Notes: a model not told the origin generated them from the letters alone. 64,000 nt of DNA from Paenibacillus woosongensis (GCF_009725165.1 NZ_WNZW01000007.1:124001-188000); one strand, 5' to 3'. Shown: positions 18,455 to 28,443, counted from the first letter of the stretch. A program made the numbers and translations.

Positions 18455-19192
18455 ATGAAAAAGAAAGTTATTGTTTTTACGGTTTTAATCGCCTTATTAA
18501 CTGCAGGTTGTTCAGACAAAAACGGCGATACCCAAGAGTTAAAACAAGAAAACACTTGGGTTCAAACATTTGCAAGGCATGACCCGGCCAAGTGGGAGAT
18601 GTCTAACGGATACTCCAATGGAGACCCTTTTGACTGTGTATGGTCCGCTGACAATATCCATTTTAACGGTTCAACAATGGAACTGATGCTTACAAAGAAT
18701 GATACTGGAAATATACAGGGCTCGGAGTACAAAACCTTGGATACGTATCATTACGGAAAATATGAAGTTCGTATGAAGGCGGCCAAAAACACAGGAATTG
18801 TATCCTCTTTTTTCGTATACACAGGCCCCCCCTTCGGAACGCCTTGGGACGAAATTGACATCGAATTCCTTGGCAAGGATACGACCAAAGTCCAATTGAA
18901 CTATTACACCGACGGGGTCGGCAACCATGAGAAACTGATTGATCTTGGTTATGATGCCTCTGAGGAATTCCATGATTACGCCTTTGAATGGACAAAGGAT
19001 GAAATCAATTGGTACATTGACGGAATGCTGGTACATACGGCAACGGATAACATTCCCGTTACCCCTGCCAAAATCATGATGAACCTCTGGAACGGCACCG
19101 GTGTTGACTCATGGCTGGGCCCCTACGACGGTGCGTCCCCAATTACGGCGGAGTATGAATGGATGAAATACACACCTTATACGGAAGAATAG
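18455..19192 (+). CDS. Lipid-anchored GH16 beta-1,3-1,4-glucanase (lichenase)
   Basis: 245 aa. Signal with lipobox LTAGC (Cys about 19), a short linker, then one GH16 domain of lichenase type. DEIDIEF carries nucleophile Glu133, Asp135 and acid/base Glu137; KYEVRMKAAKNTGIVSSFF and [15 protein letters not shown] are lichenase signatures. It should cleave mixed-linkage beta-glucan (lichenan, cereal glucan) at the membrane surface. The start at MKKKVIV fits AGGATGG eight bases upstream better than the ATG four codons earlier. Most bacterial lichenases are freely secreted, so lipid anchoring is unusual. It is probably co-transcribed with 16802. Confidence 0.93.
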   Translation: MKKKVIVFTVLIALLTAGCSDKNGDTQELKQENTWVQTFARHDPAKWEMSNGYSNGDPFDCVWSADNIHFNGSTMELMLTKNDTGNIQGSEYKTLDTYHYGKYEVRMKAAKNTGIVSSFFVYTGPPFGTPWDEIDIEFLGKDTTKVQLNYYTDGVGNHEKLIDLGYDASEEFHDYAFEWTKDEINWYIDGMLVHTATDNIPVTPAKIMMNLWNGTGVDSWLGPYDGASPITAEYEWMKYTPYTEE

Positions 19193-19213
19193 AGTCAAAC
19201 CACGATATGCAAA

Positions 19214-19255
19214 AACAAACAGCTTATTTTCCTTTCGGAAAATAAGCTGTTTGTT
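19214..19255. terminator. Bidirectional terminator between lichenase and permease genes
   Basis: Perfect 19-bp arms (19214-19232 and 19237-19255) around a TTTC loop, with A/T tracts at both ends. Confidence 0.9.
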
Positions 19256-19268
19256 TGTCTTGCCACGG

Positions 19269-20126
19269 CTACCCTTTCACCGCGCCGGCTGTCATCCCGC
19301 TGATAAAATACTTTTGCGATAAAAAGAAGGTAATAATAACGGGTAGTGTAACTACAGTCGCCGCAGACATCAACAGATCATAACGGTTGGTATATTGTCC
19401 GACAAACAGCCTGATGCCTACGGGAATCGTTTGAACTTCTGGTGTCGTCGTCAGGACCCAGGCAAACATCAATTCGTCCCAAGCCGTCAAGAAAATATAC
19501 ACACACATAGCGATAATACCGGGCAAGGAAAGGGGCAAAATAACCCGGACAAAAGCTTGGATTCGATTACAACCGTCAATCCGTGCGGATTCTTCCAAAT
19601 CCTTTGGAATCGAGACAAAGAAACTCCGGATAATCCAAATACTCATAGGTGTATAGAATGCTGAATATACCAGCACCATTCCCCAATACGTATCTACCAT
19701 AGGAATACCGAGGGTGTCCTTGATATTTAAGAATAATAAATAAATGGGCAACAGAAACATAATACCCGGGATCATTTGCGTCCCGATGACGCTGATTCCG
19801 AACAATCCGGAGCCCGGAAACCTGTACCTGGCAAGTGCATATCCCGCCAATATGGCCAGGAAACAAGAAATCAGCATCGTTGCGGTACAAATCAACAAGC
19901 TGTTTTTAAAATATTGGCCAAAATTGATCGTTTCCCAAAGATTCTTGTAGTTAAGCCATTGCGGTTCAGGGATCGCCATGCTGGTGATTCCCTGCAGGAT
20001 CTCGCCATTCGTATGAAGGGAAACCTTGACCATCCAAAAGATAGGGAATACGACAACTGCAACGATCACCCAGGTGAGCGTGTTTAGGGAGTAATACTCT
20101 AGTTTTTTCGCGATTCGGGTATTCAA
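19269..20126 (-). CDS. CUT1 sugar ABC permease, MalG-like
   Basis: 285 aa with six predicted membrane helices (first about 14-34). The EAA loop that docks the ATPase is seen as EESARIDGCNRIQAFVRVIL, and the C-terminus SGMTAGAVKG is characteristic of MalG-type subunits. The start is a TTG whose TTGA overlaps the TGA stop of the partner permease, so translation is coupled. With 20123 and 21165 it forms an importer for an oligosaccharide, by context glucan fragments. No ATPase gene is present; family knowledge suggests a shared MsmX-type ATPase encoded elsewhere. Confidence 0.93.
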   Translation of the reverse strand: MNTRIAKKLEYYSLNTLTWVIVAVVVFPIFWMVKVSLHTNGEILQGITSMAIPEPQWLNYKNLWETINFGQYFKNSLLICTATMLISCFLAILAGYALARYRFPGSGLFGISVIGTQMIPGIMFLLPIYLLFLNIKDTLGIPMVDTYWGMVLVYSAFYTPMSIWIIRSFFVSIPKDLEESARIDGCNRIQAFVRVILPLSLPGIIAMCVYIFLTAWDELMFAWVLTTTPEVQTIPVGIRLFVGQYTNRYDLLMSAATVVTLPVIITFFLSQKYFISGMTAGAVKG

Positions 20127-21100
20127 TCCACTCTCAACTCCGATCTAAAGATTCGATACCATATCCCGACAATGATCAACATAGCTCCCATCAGGAGGAA
20201 AGATGCCGCCGCGCCAACCCCGAAGGACCAATACCCGAAAGTCTGTCTGGTCAAGGCTGTCATGAGCAAATCGCCCCATTTGCCAGGGTAGCCAGAACCG
20301 TTTCCGAACATCATGGCGACGATATTGTAAGAGTACACATTGTTGATAATCTGGAATAAAAGCTGAACAGCGATGATCGGCTTCAGCATCGGAAGGGTAA
20401 TGGTAAAGAACTGCCGCAATCGGCCGGCACCATCAATTTTCGCAGCTTCGTAGAGATCATCCGGAATCGTTTGGAGTCCAGCCAGAAAGACAACCATGAT
20501 GAATGGCCAGCTTCTCCATACAGTAGGAATAATGATCGCCCAAATCGTATTTTGACCAATCAGCCAGAATGGCTTATCAGACATTAAATGCAAGATATCA
20601 ACCAGAATATAATTAATGATGCCTTCTTTTTGCCACATGAATCCCCAAAGGACTCCCACAACATAGGAGGGAACAACCCACGGAAGCAGCATGGCCGCTC
20701 TGGCAATCCCCCTTCCCGGAAAATCCCGGTTCAGCAGTATCGCTACGAGTAATCCAATAATCATTACAGAAATGGTTACGACGACACTGTATATGGCCGT
20801 ATTCCGGAGCGCGTATCCCAGACCTTGACGGACAGGATTATTTTCATTGAAAAGCAGCTCCGAATAATTTTTCAATCCAATAAACGGGGCTTTTAAATAC
20901 TGGCTTAATGTAAATTGATTCAACTTCAAAAATGACATCACGATCCCTTGGATCATGGGCAAGACGTGAACGAGCATCATAAACAGAAAGGTGGGAAGTA
21001 TGAATAAATACGCGATGCGGTATTCCCTAAACCCCTTTTTGAACCGGGCTCCGAAGGGTTTTCTGACTTCCGGCGTGTCCGGATTTCTTGATATTTCCAC
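20123..21100 (-). CDS. CUT1 sugar ABC permease, MalF/UgpA-like
   Basis: 325 aa with six predicted helices (first about 33-53) and the EAA loop EAAKIDGAGRLRQFFTITL near residue 225. It starts with GTG; AAGGAAG lies nine bases upstream. It overlaps the next permease by 4 bp and lies 64 bp after the binding-protein stop, with a 12-bp-stem hairpin between. It is the heterodimer partner of the product of 19269. Confidence 0.93.
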   Translation of the reverse strand: MEISRNPDTPEVRKPFGARFKKGFREYRIAYLFILPTFLFMMLVHVLPMIQGIVMSFLKLNQFTLSQYLKAPFIGLKNYSELLFNENNPVRQGLGYALRNTAIYSVVVTISVMIIGLLVAILLNRDFPGRGIARAAMLLPWVVPSYVVGVLWGFMWQKEGIINYILVDILHLMSDKPFWLIGQNTIWAIIIPTVWRSWPFIMVVFLAGLQTIPDDLYEAAKIDGAGRLRQFFTITLPMLKPIIAVQLLFQIINNVYSYNIVAMMFGNGSGYPGKWGDLLMTALTRQTFGYWSFGVGAAASFLLMGAMLIIVGIWYRIFRSELRVD

Positions 21101-21125
21101 GGTGTCTCACTTCCTTCTAATAAAG

Positions 21126-21155
21126 TGTGCTATCAAGCCAGCACTTGATAGCACA
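21126..21155 (-). promoter_or_regulatory. Intercistronic hairpin after the binding-protein gene
   Basis: Perfect 12-bp stem TGTGCTATCAAG / CTTGATAGCACA with a 6-nt loop, in the 64-bp gap between binding protein and permease. Its trailing T run (TTTATT) is short, so it is probably a partial terminator or 3'-end stabiliser that leaves more binding-protein mRNA than permease mRNA. Confidence 0.7.
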
Positions 21156-21164
21156 TTTTGATTG

Positions 21165-22556
21165 TTACTGATTCAGGATAGCACTGACTTCATTAGCTGC
21201 ATCATCGAGCTGCTTTTGGATCGATGCTTCATTGTAAGTTCCAGAAACACCCGCTACAATGTCCCAGATATTTCCGAAGTATTTTACAAGAGCTGTCTCA
21301 CAAGGTCCCCATTGAGGAATAGAAGGATAAGACATCCCGTAATTCGTAGCCTCAACCAATGCTTTATAATTCGGGTCGGATGCCAGCGATTCCATCACCG
21401 ATCTTTTGCCCGGCAGCTGGCCGGATAATTGAGAATAAGTCAGCTGTGCTTCATCACTGGACAAGTACTTAATGATATCCCAAGCCGCTTCTTTGTGCTT
21501 GGAGCCTTTAAAGATCGTCAAGTGGCTGCCGCCAATAAATGTAGATGGTCCTGCAGGACCCGCTGGAAGCGCAGCTACGCCGTAATTTTGGGCTGCGGTT
21601 TTCCCGCCTACGCCGCCGTCCTCCTCAGGAGTTGCAAAGTTTTTGATCATCCAGGCGCCGCTCACCATGACTGCCGTTTTACCGTCCGAGAAGTCGCTCT
21701 CGATCTGAGATGAGTTCTTCTCGAGGGAAGCCTTCTCCACCAGTCCTTCATTGGCCAGGCCGGTGTAGTACATGACTCCTTCTAGAGCGGTTTTGTCATT
21801 GAACGTTACCTTTGTATTGTCTTCATTAAATACGCTGCCGCCCGCAGCCCAAATCCATGGGAAAATATTGTGCGGAACGTTCCAATCGTTCTTGCCCGGT
21901 ACGCCGAAGGCGGTCATTTTCTGGTCTTCGATCTCGATTCCATTCAATTTGCTCAACGTTTCCTTAAAGGTATCCCAATCCTTAAACGCAGTTGCCGGAT
22001 CTAACCCCGCTTTATCAAGGGCATCCTTGCGATAGAAGAGAGCCCGGGCGTCCACAAACCACGGCACACCATACACCTCGGAGTTCCCGTCGATCATCGT
22101 TGTTTTCCAGCTGGCAGGAAGATAGTTGGCTTGTCCCCCCAATTCCTCAACACGGTCCGTCAAATCTTCGATCCCATTCATTGCCGCAATGGCAGGCACC
22201 CAAGTGGTGCCCAATTGCAGAATGTCAGGACCTTGACCGCTCGTTGCAGCCGTGGTGATCTTCGTCCATGCTGAACCCCAGTCGAGAACCGTGACGTTCA
22301 ATTTAACGTTTGGATTCTGATCCAGATAAGGCTTCATGGCTGTCATGAAATCTTTATCTGGCTTCGGACTGTTCGGCATAATCCAGGCGGTCAGCGTCAC
22401 GTCTTCTTGCGGAGCGCCTGTTATTGAATTGCTGGCATCCTTGTCCGTTTGATTTCCTGAGCTGCTGCTGCCTTTGCTTCCCCCGCAAGCCGATAAGATC
22501 ATGCTCATCATGACGATGATGGTCAAAAGGACTAGGCTGATCCGTTTCTTACTCAT
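21165..22556 (-). CDS. Oligosaccharide-binding lipoprotein of CUT1 ABC transporter
   Basis: 463 aa. Lipoprotein signal with LSAC lipobox and a Gly/Ser-rich linker, then a family-1 solute-binding fold (LTAWIMPNSPKPDKDF, GQGPDILQLGTTWVPAIAAM, YGVPWFVDARALFYRKDAL, AVMVSGAWMIKNFA). The start at MSKKRISL follows GGGGGG; a longer frame upstream has no site. It is the first gene of a three-gene importer unit, downstream of a kinase/regulator unit on the same strand, as usual for YesN-controlled sugar transport. It is expected to bind beta-gluco-oligosaccharides, inferred from the flanking GH16 genes. Confidence 0.93.
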   Translation of the reverse strand: MSKKRISLVLLTIIVMMSMILSACGGSKGSSSSGNQTDKDASNSITGAPQEDVTLTAWIMPNSPKPDKDFMTAMKPYLDQNPNVKLNVTVLDWGSAWTKITTAATSGQGPDILQLGTTWVPAIAAMNGIEDLTDRVEELGGQANYLPASWKTTMIDGNSEVYGVPWFVDARALFYRKDALDKAGLDPATAFKDWDTFKETLSKLNGIEIEDQKMTAFGVPGKNDWNVPHNIFPWIWAAGGSVFNEDNTKVTFNDKTALEGVMYYTGLANEGLVEKASLEKNSSQIESDFSDGKTAVMVSGAWMIKNFATPEEDGGVGGKTAAQNYGVAALPAGPAGPSTFIGGSHLTIFKGSKHKEAAWDIIKYLSSDEAQLTYSQLSGQLPGKRSVMESLASDPNYKALVEATNYGMSYPSIPQWGPCETALVKYFGNIWDIVAGVSGTYNEASIQKQLDDAANEVSAILNQ

Positions 22557-22758
22557 TGTTGTCCCCCCCGTTTTTCTTTCATTTAAATTAGATGCGTACG
22601 CAGTTGCCTGCGCCGTATTTTCATTGTAAAAAGAATCCGCGGGAACCAAAATAACTCGATTTAAACATTACTATGTTTTTATTGACCACCTTTTCTGGGG
22701 TTCCCTTCAACGGATGGAATGACTAATAAAGAAACAATTATTATGCAAAAAAATAAAC

Positions 22759-22810
22759 GAGCTTCTCTGAATTAAAGGCATTCTATCACTGCCTTCAACC
22801 GGAGAAGCTC
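22759..22810 (-). terminator. Terminator of the kinase/regulator unit
   Basis: Outer arms GAGCTTCTC / GAGAAGCTC plus an inner AAGGCA/TGCCTT pairing. On the minus strand it ends in TTTATTTTTTTGC. Confidence 0.85.
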
Positions 22811-22825
22811 ATATACGATAATATA

Positions 22826-24433
22826 TTATAATTGCTCTCGAAATTCATTTGGGGTCATGCCATATTCTTCTCGAAATAATTTGCTGAAATACGCAGCATT
22901 TTTGAAGCCCATATGCTCGGAAATTTCGTAAATCTTCAGGGAGTTGTTTTTGAGCATTTCAACCGCCTTCAGCATGCGCTGCTTTTGGATATATTCGCTT
23001 ATTCCTTCTCCAGTTTCAGTTTTATATAGCCGGGACAAATACACGGGATGGAGATAGACCGCATCCGCTATCGTTTGCAGGGATGCCGTGCTCAAATTTC
23101 GGTCGATGTATTCTCTTATTTTTAAGGTCATTTTTTCCCTTGAGCTTCTCTGCTCTGCCTGGTCGCTGCGCTGAATCTTATCCAGCATGTACAACGCCCA
23201 CTCCGAAAATTGCTGGACAGAATAAACAGACCGATCCAGAACTGCTGTATTTCCGACTAGATCGCTTAACAGCCGATTATGTTTGTGTGCATAATAATAA
23301 AACGAACCGACCACCACCGTATAAGCTTCCCGGACATGCTCCTCCGACAAGTTCCCCGCTTGCTTCATATCTTCAATAACCATCTCTAGTTTCTCCCGAT
23401 ATTCGCCCCACCTGCGGTTTTCAAGCAGATGCTGCAGCGTAGGTGTTTCGTACAAACGATACAAGGGCTGTTGTACATAAGCTGCTTCGGGAAGCTGGCC
23501 AGACAGGAAGCAGCCCGACTCATTTGCCAGCCTGCTGCGGATTTGCTCCGTAATATAACTGTACAGCGTGCTAATGTCTTCGGGAAATCTCCCCCACTTG
23601 CTAACAATAATGGAGACGACCCGTTTCAAGTACAATCCGATATTACGTTGAAGCTGCATCGCCAGCGAATCGAATTTCTTATGTTCATCCACCATTTCGT
23701 TATCATCTCTGCCGGATTTGTTCCGGACAAGCAGAACCAGGAGGCCATTGGCATCCTTACAGGGCCATAAGTCATGGGAATCTCCCAACATCTCAACAGC
23801 AATATTCATGATGGCATATTCGACTAAGTAAAAATCCCGCTCATTAAACTCCGGCAGGCTTTCCTCCATTCGAATGACCATAATGCAAATTTCATCTCCT
23901 AAATGAAATGGTAGCTCATACAAGTCCAAAAGATAGACCAAGGAATCTTCCTTCACCCTGCCCATTAACATCTCATTTAGAAGCTTATCCTTCAAGATTG
24001 GCAAGCTTTCCTTCAGCGTATCGACGACACGTGTTTGAGAGACAACCTCCTGCCATTCCTCCTTGATTTTGTGTACAAGCCTGCTGATCACAGCAATAAG
24101 ATCCTCATCGGAAACGGGCTTGAGCAAATAGTCGGAAACGCCATATTTGATAGCTTGCTTGGCATAGGCAAACTCTGCGTGGCCCGAGAGCAGCACGCTT
24201 TTCACGTGCCGATACTGCTGATAGATCTCTGCAACTAGTTCAATGCCTGTCATTCGGGGCATATTAATGTCTGCAATCACAATATCAACCGCATGCTCCG
24301 ACAGAATCAACAACGCATCTTTTGCAGAATATGCCTTGTACACCGTCATAATTTCGAGCTGCTCCCAATCGATCGTGAAAGCCAGTGTGTCCACGATCGT
24401 CGGTTCATCATCAACAATCAGCAAACTTAACAT
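22826..24433 (-). CDS. YesN-type AraC-family response regulator (glucan locus)
   Basis: 535 aa. Receiver domain 1-118 with LLIVDDE, phospho-acceptor Asp near 54 (IVIADINMPRMTG) and YLLKP; a central linker of about 300 residues; C-terminal AraC DNA-binding domain (YIDRNLSTASLQTIADAVY, then MGFKNAAYFSKLFREEYG). GGAGG precedes the ATG. Its start overlaps the kinase end by 23 bp. It is predicted to activate the downstream importer and possibly the glucanase genes when the kinase senses a glucan-derived sugar. Confidence 0.94.
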   Translation of the reverse strand: MLSLLIVDDEPTIVDTLAFTIDWEQLEIMTVYKAYSAKDALLILSEHAVDIVIADINMPRMTGIELVAEIYQQYRHVKSVLLSGHAEFAYAKQAIKYGVSDYLLKPVSDEDLIAVISRLVHKIKEEWQEVVSQTRVVDTLKESLPILKDKLLNEMLMGRVKEDSLVYLLDLYELPFHLGDEICIMVIRMEESLPEFNERDFYLVEYAIMNIAVEMLGDSHDLWPCKDANGLLVLLVRNKSGRDDNEMVDEHKKFDSLAMQLQRNIGLYLKRVVSIIVSKWGRFPEDISTLYSYITEQIRSRLANESGCFLSGQLPEAAYVQQPLYRLYETPTLQHLLENRRWGEYREKLEMVIEDMKQAGNLSEEHVREAYTVVVGSFYYYAHKHNRLLSDLVGNTAVLDRSVYSVQQFSEWALYMLDKIQRSDQAEQRSSREKMTLKIREYIDRNLSTASLQTIADAVYLHPVYLSRLYKTETGEGISEYIQKQRMLKAVEMLKNNSLKIYEISEHMGFKNAAYFSKLFREEYGMTPNEFREQL

Positions 24434-26150
24434 TTGGTTCCTCCTGCTGTTTAGTCATGCAACGGATCGATACCCGTAACCCTCCCAAGCCGGAACGATC
24501 GAATTCCAGCCCCGAACCCGGTGCATACAGGTTCATAACTCTCTGACAGGTATTCCACAAGCCGCAGCCTGTTTCGGGGGTAAGTGGAAGGCTCATTTTT
24601 TCGCGAAGCTTCTCAAGCTTGTCCGGCTCCAGACCATCTCCAGAATCTTCGACAGTGATAACAAATCCTCCTGATATGAAGAAACCTTGGATTCGAATTT
24701 TCCCTTCTTGATCACTTTTTTCGATGCCATGAATAATAGCGTTTTCAACTAAGGGCTGGATAAACAGCCGGGGGATCGATATCTCCATAAGATCCTCGGA
24801 AATATGAACCTCGTAGCTCATCGGTTTGCGGAAGCAATGAATGTTCAGATAATTTTTTAAGAAGTTGACCTCCTCTCGAACCGTAGTCAGCGGATTTTCA
24901 AGACGGGTCGTATATCGGTAGTATTCTCCCAGATTGAGTGCCATAGCTACGACTTGCTCATCCTCGCCCAATTTGGCCATATTTTTAATATAAAACAGAC
25001 AATTGTACAAAAAGTGGGGGTTGATTTGCGATTGCAGCTGCTTCAGTTCAGCTTCCTTTAATCGGAGCTTCTCCTCGTACACCTTTTCAATGAGCTCCTG
25101 AATGCGCTCCGCCATGTCATTAAAGCCGGAAAAAACATCTTGAAACTCATCCCGGTGCTTGGCTTGCAAGCGGGAGGAAAAATTGCCCGACCGGATATCC
25201 TGCAGCTTCACGACTAGCTCGTTGATGGGGTACTGTATCTGCCTGTATATCAGAGCAGTAATAATCACGCCAACCGCCAGCATCGCAACTATTCCAAGTA
25301 TGAAAAATTGGCTGCTTTCCTTCACTGGCAGAACTACTTTCTCAAGCGGCACCAAATCGATCATAACCCAATCCAGACTCCCCACTGGAGCGTAATTGAG
25401 GAGCAGGCGATGCTCCTTGAAATTCAGTATCCGGTTGCCTGGCTCTTGCAATGAATTCCAGTCCAGCTGCTCCTTCCATTCTCCCAAATCTGAAGGAGGA
25501 GTCCCGATGAAGCCGAATTTCGGATGATACAGCATGGTGTGCCGGTTCGAATTTTGCTGGAATTTGTTAATCATATCGTGAATGTAGGTATCTGAAAACC
25601 GGGCAATGATAGCATATCCAGGAGCTAATCGAACCATAGTAAAATAGTTCTCGCTATTGCCCTGGCCTGGTTCGTAATTCCATAACCCTTTGCTAAGATC
25701 CACCTTCGGAATAGAAGCAAGCTCTTCATAAACCACGTCCGGCCGGGTAGAGATGACCTCTTCTTTTGATTTTAAGAATACGCTGATTTCCATAGGCCAG
25801 TTGGAGGATACACTCTGCAGCTTAATTCTTTCATACATATTGGATCGAAGCATATTAAAATCAAACAGATCTTCAGGCGCTGTCGTGTTTATGTATTGTT
25901 TCATAATGGAGTCTTCCTCTAACTGCAGCAAGTTAGCGGCCAAATTATTTACCTGGTTATCCAACTGAACTAGAAAGAATTGCAATTGTTCGTAATAGGA
26001 GTTTTGAATATCACTTTCGATCACATGGATGCTCACTCTATACGAGCGGCCGTTTAGCGCGACCGCAATGCTCAATAACACGAACAGTACGATCGAAAAC
26101 TTTAACGACAACGTGAACTTGAACTTCTTTCTTCCCCTTTTCGATCCCAT
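24411..26150 (-). CDS. YesM-type sensor histidine kinase (glucan locus)
   Basis: 579 aa. Membrane helices at about 15-35 and 285-305 bracket an extracellular sensor domain of about 240 residues. HAMP, then the phospho-acceptor region QINPHFLYNCLFYIKN, the N box PLVENAIIHGIE, EDSGDGL, and a G2 box written ETGCGLWNTCQRV, where the usual Gly-x-Gly-x-Gly is reduced. Four start codons (GTG, ATG, ATG, ATG) follow in tandem; the last one has AGGTG at a six-base spacing and is chosen. It is coupled to the regulator gene by overlap. The stimulus is likely an oligosaccharide or a loaded binding protein, an inference from the locus. Confidence 0.92.
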   Translation of the reverse strand: MGSKRGRKKFKFTLSLKFSIVLFVLLSIAVALNGRSYRVSIHVIESDIQNSYYEQLQFFLVQLDNQVNNLAANLLQLEEDSIMKQYINTTAPEDLFDFNMLRSNMYERIKLQSVSSNWPMEISVFLKSKEEVISTRPDVVYEELASIPKVDLSKGLWNYEPGQGNSENYFTMVRLAPGYAIIARFSDTYIHDMINKFQQNSNRHTMLYHPKFGFIGTPPSDLGEWKEQLDWNSLQEPGNRILNFKEHRLLLNYAPVGSLDWVMIDLVPLEKVVLPVKESSQFFILGIVAMLAVGVIITALIYRQIQYPINELVVKLQDIRSGNFSSRLQAKHRDEFQDVFSGFNDMAERIQELIEKVYEEKLRLKEAELKQLQSQINPHFLYNCLFYIKNMAKLGEDEQVVAMALNLGEYYRYTTRLENPLTTVREEVNFLKNYLNIHCFRKPMSYEVHISEDLMEISIPRLFIQPLVENAIIHGIEKSDQEGKIRIQGFFISGGFVITVEDSGDGLEPDKLEKLREKMSLPLTPETGCGLWNTCQRVMNLYAPGSGLEFDRSGLGGLRVSIRCMTKQQEEPNVKFADC

Positions 26151-26323
26151 CATCATCACCTAGAGTCATTATACTAGTACAGAGTTGTAGATGGCGATCA
26201 GGAAAAAACAACATCTGATAACAAGTTGAGAAAAGTACAGCTAAGTTAAATTTCAGATATAGTTCATTCCCTAGAAGCCCCTTATTCTTGAATCAATGGG
26301 TTAAGCTCAGAGGAGGAACTTAC

Positions 26324-28417
26324 ATGACGAAAAGAAAAGTACATATCAAGGCTCTTGCCCACTTTTTCCGTATCAAATCTGTCAGTATCAAGCTGTCGAT
26401 ATCTGTACTCGTGGCGGTCATTTGCGTCGTCGTGGCCATATCCTCCATCTCATTTTATTCATTTAAAAATGCATATGAGCAAAAAGTGGCTGAAATGTCC
26501 GCCCAGACGCTGGAAATTGCGGGCAAAAAAACAGCTCAAATGCTTGACAGCTTTGTAGATATGGCTCACAGCCTTGAAAATAACCAGGACTTTGTAAATC
26601 GCGCAACCTATTATCAGGCAGCCGAACAGGACTCCTACGAGGAGAACTCGCAAAATTCGCAAATTCGGGGCATTCTTGAATCGCTGCTCAATGTCAATTC
26701 TTCAATCCGATCTATATCTATCATTCCTGAAGGAACACACCCGCTGATCACTACAGCCGATCGCAAAATGCTTGACCCCATTTTTTTGGATACGGACAAG
26801 GGCAAAATGAAAGAAAACAACTGGTACAAAAAAATCCAGCGCGAAGACGGGAACATCGTATGGCTGCAGCCGCAAAACACCCCTTATGTCACGCTGTACC
26901 AGAATGAACAAATTTACGCCATGGGCAAGCTGCTCAAAAGCCCGCTATCCAAGAAACCCTTGGGTGCTCTAGTGGTTGAACTGTCAACGGATAGCCTGGC
27001 GGAAACGCTGGAGGGCATCCAGATAGGACCGTCCGGAGAGAACCTGATTGTAGATTTGGAGCAGATGATTATATACTCTGAGGATCCTTCCTTGATCGGA
27101 ACCCCATATACAGGCAGCCTCCCGGTGATTAACAACACGGTGGAGAGCATTCAAGCCGGATCGTTCAGCAACAGCGACGAGCATGGCAACTATCTGTATG
27201 TTTATAGTTATCTGCCGGAATCCGCTTGGATTATGTTGAGCTATGCCCCGAAGTCCAAGCTGCTGGCCGAGATGCGCCATATGCAGATTTTAATTCAATG
27301 GGCCGCTATTGCCCTGGCTGCTTGCAGTGCAGTATTGATCGGGTATATGGTTCAGAGAAGCATCGGAAAGCCGCTGAAGCGAATCAGTTCCCTCATGGCT
27401 GAGGGGGAACAAGGAAACCTGCGGATACGAACCAATACGCAGCGTATGGATCAAATTGGGGATCTAGAGCGAAGCTTTGACCGTATGATGAATCATATCA
27501 CTCTGCTGGTAGAGCAAGTAAACCAGTCTGTAGATGCCGTGTTACATACTGCTGAAGAACTGATTCGCTCATCCGAGAGCACTTCATCCGCCTCCCATGA
27601 TATATCGGCAGCGATGACACAGATTACCCATGGAGCCATCAAGGCTGCCGACGATGCGGAAATGTGCAACGGCCTTACCGTCCAGAACAATGAGCGGATC
27701 ACCATCTTGAAATCATCCCACGAAAATCTGGAAAGACTCGGTCATCACTTGATAGAAGCAAGTAATCAAGGCCAGGAACATATGTCTTATATGCTGGAGC
27801 AAACCGGAGAAGTTGAAACCCGAACGAACCATTTAATTGAACAGGCTGCTCAGCTCCGTGAAGGAACCGGCAGCATTGAAAAAATAATTGAGTTTTTAAG
27901 CAATATTACGAAGCAAACTGCGATTCTATCTTTGAATGCTGCAATCGAGGCAAGCAAGGCTGGAGCGGCCGGCAAAGGATTTATGGTGATTGCAGAGGAG
28001 ATCCGGAGGCTGGCAGATCAATCAAAAAATTCTCTCAACATGGTGAGCCAGGTGCTTTTCCATATCGGCCAGGATTCAGAGAATACCGTCGCCTCCCTGG
28101 CTGATCTCCATCCTACGCTGAGCCGCCAAACAGAATCGGCTCACCAATCGAAGCAAATCTTTGAGAGATTACACCAAGAGGTATCACATTTCATGGAGCA
28201 ATTGTCGGCTGTGCAAGTTTCGGCAACCCAGCTGGAGGAATCCCAAAATAGCTTATCCGCTGCTATAGAATCAGTTAGCGCCATTTCCGAGGAAACCTCC
28301 GCGGCCAGCCAAGAAGTCCTTGCCCTAAGCAGCAATCAAAGGGCTGTCAGCAATGAGCTCTCGCAGTTGTCCAACAATTTGAGTATGTTAGCAAGTGAAT
28401 TGCGCGCCATTCGTTAA
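26324..28417 (+). CDS. Methyl-accepting chemotaxis protein
   Basis: 697 aa. Membrane helices at about 23-43 and 320-342 enclose a dCache-like periplasmic-side sensor of about 275 residues. HAMP at about 345-395. The cytoplasmic hairpin tip is seen as ITKQTAILSLNAAIEASKAG followed by GKGFMVIAEEIRRLADQSK, the CheA/CheW contact region. GAGGAGG precedes the chosen ATG; an earlier in-frame ATG lacks a site. It lies divergent from the kinase gene and ends at the secreted lichenase, so it may steer cells toward glucan or its fragments. Its placement inside a glucan locus is the only hint to the ligand. Confidence 0.93.
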   Translation: MTKRKVHIKALAHFFRIKSVSIKLSISVLVAVICVVVAISSISFYSFKNAYEQKVAEMSAQTLEIAGKKTAQMLDSFVDMAHSLENNQDFVNRATYYQAAEQDSYEENSQNSQIRGILESLLNVNSSIRSISIIPEGTHPLITTADRKMLDPIFLDTDKGKMKENNWYKKIQREDGNIVWLQPQNTPYVTLYQNEQIYAMGKLLKSPLSKKPLGALVVELSTDSLAETLEGIQIGPSGENLIVDLEQMIIYSEDPSLIGTPYTGSLPVINNTVESIQAGSFSNSDEHGNYLYVYSYLPESAWIMLSYAPKSKLLAEMRHMQILIQWAAIALAACSAVLIGYMVQRSIGKPLKRISSLMAEGEQGNLRIRTNTQRMDQIGDLERSFDRMMNHITLLVEQVNQSVDAVLHTAEELIRSSESTSSASHDISAAMTQITHGAIKAADDAEMCNGLTVQNNERITILKSSHENLERLGHHLIEASNQGQEHMSYMLEQTGEVETRTNHLIEQAAQLREGTGSIEKIIEFLSNITKQTAILSLNAAIEASKAGAAGKGFMVIAEEIRRLADQSKNSLNMVSQVLFHIGQDSENTVASLADLHPTLSRQTESAHQSKQIFERLHQEVSHFMEQLSAVQVSATQLEESQNSLSAAIESVSAISEETSAASQEVLALSSNQRAVSNELSQLSNNLSMLASELRAIR

Positions 28418-28443
28418 GCCACTTCAAACTATGAAAAGATAAT

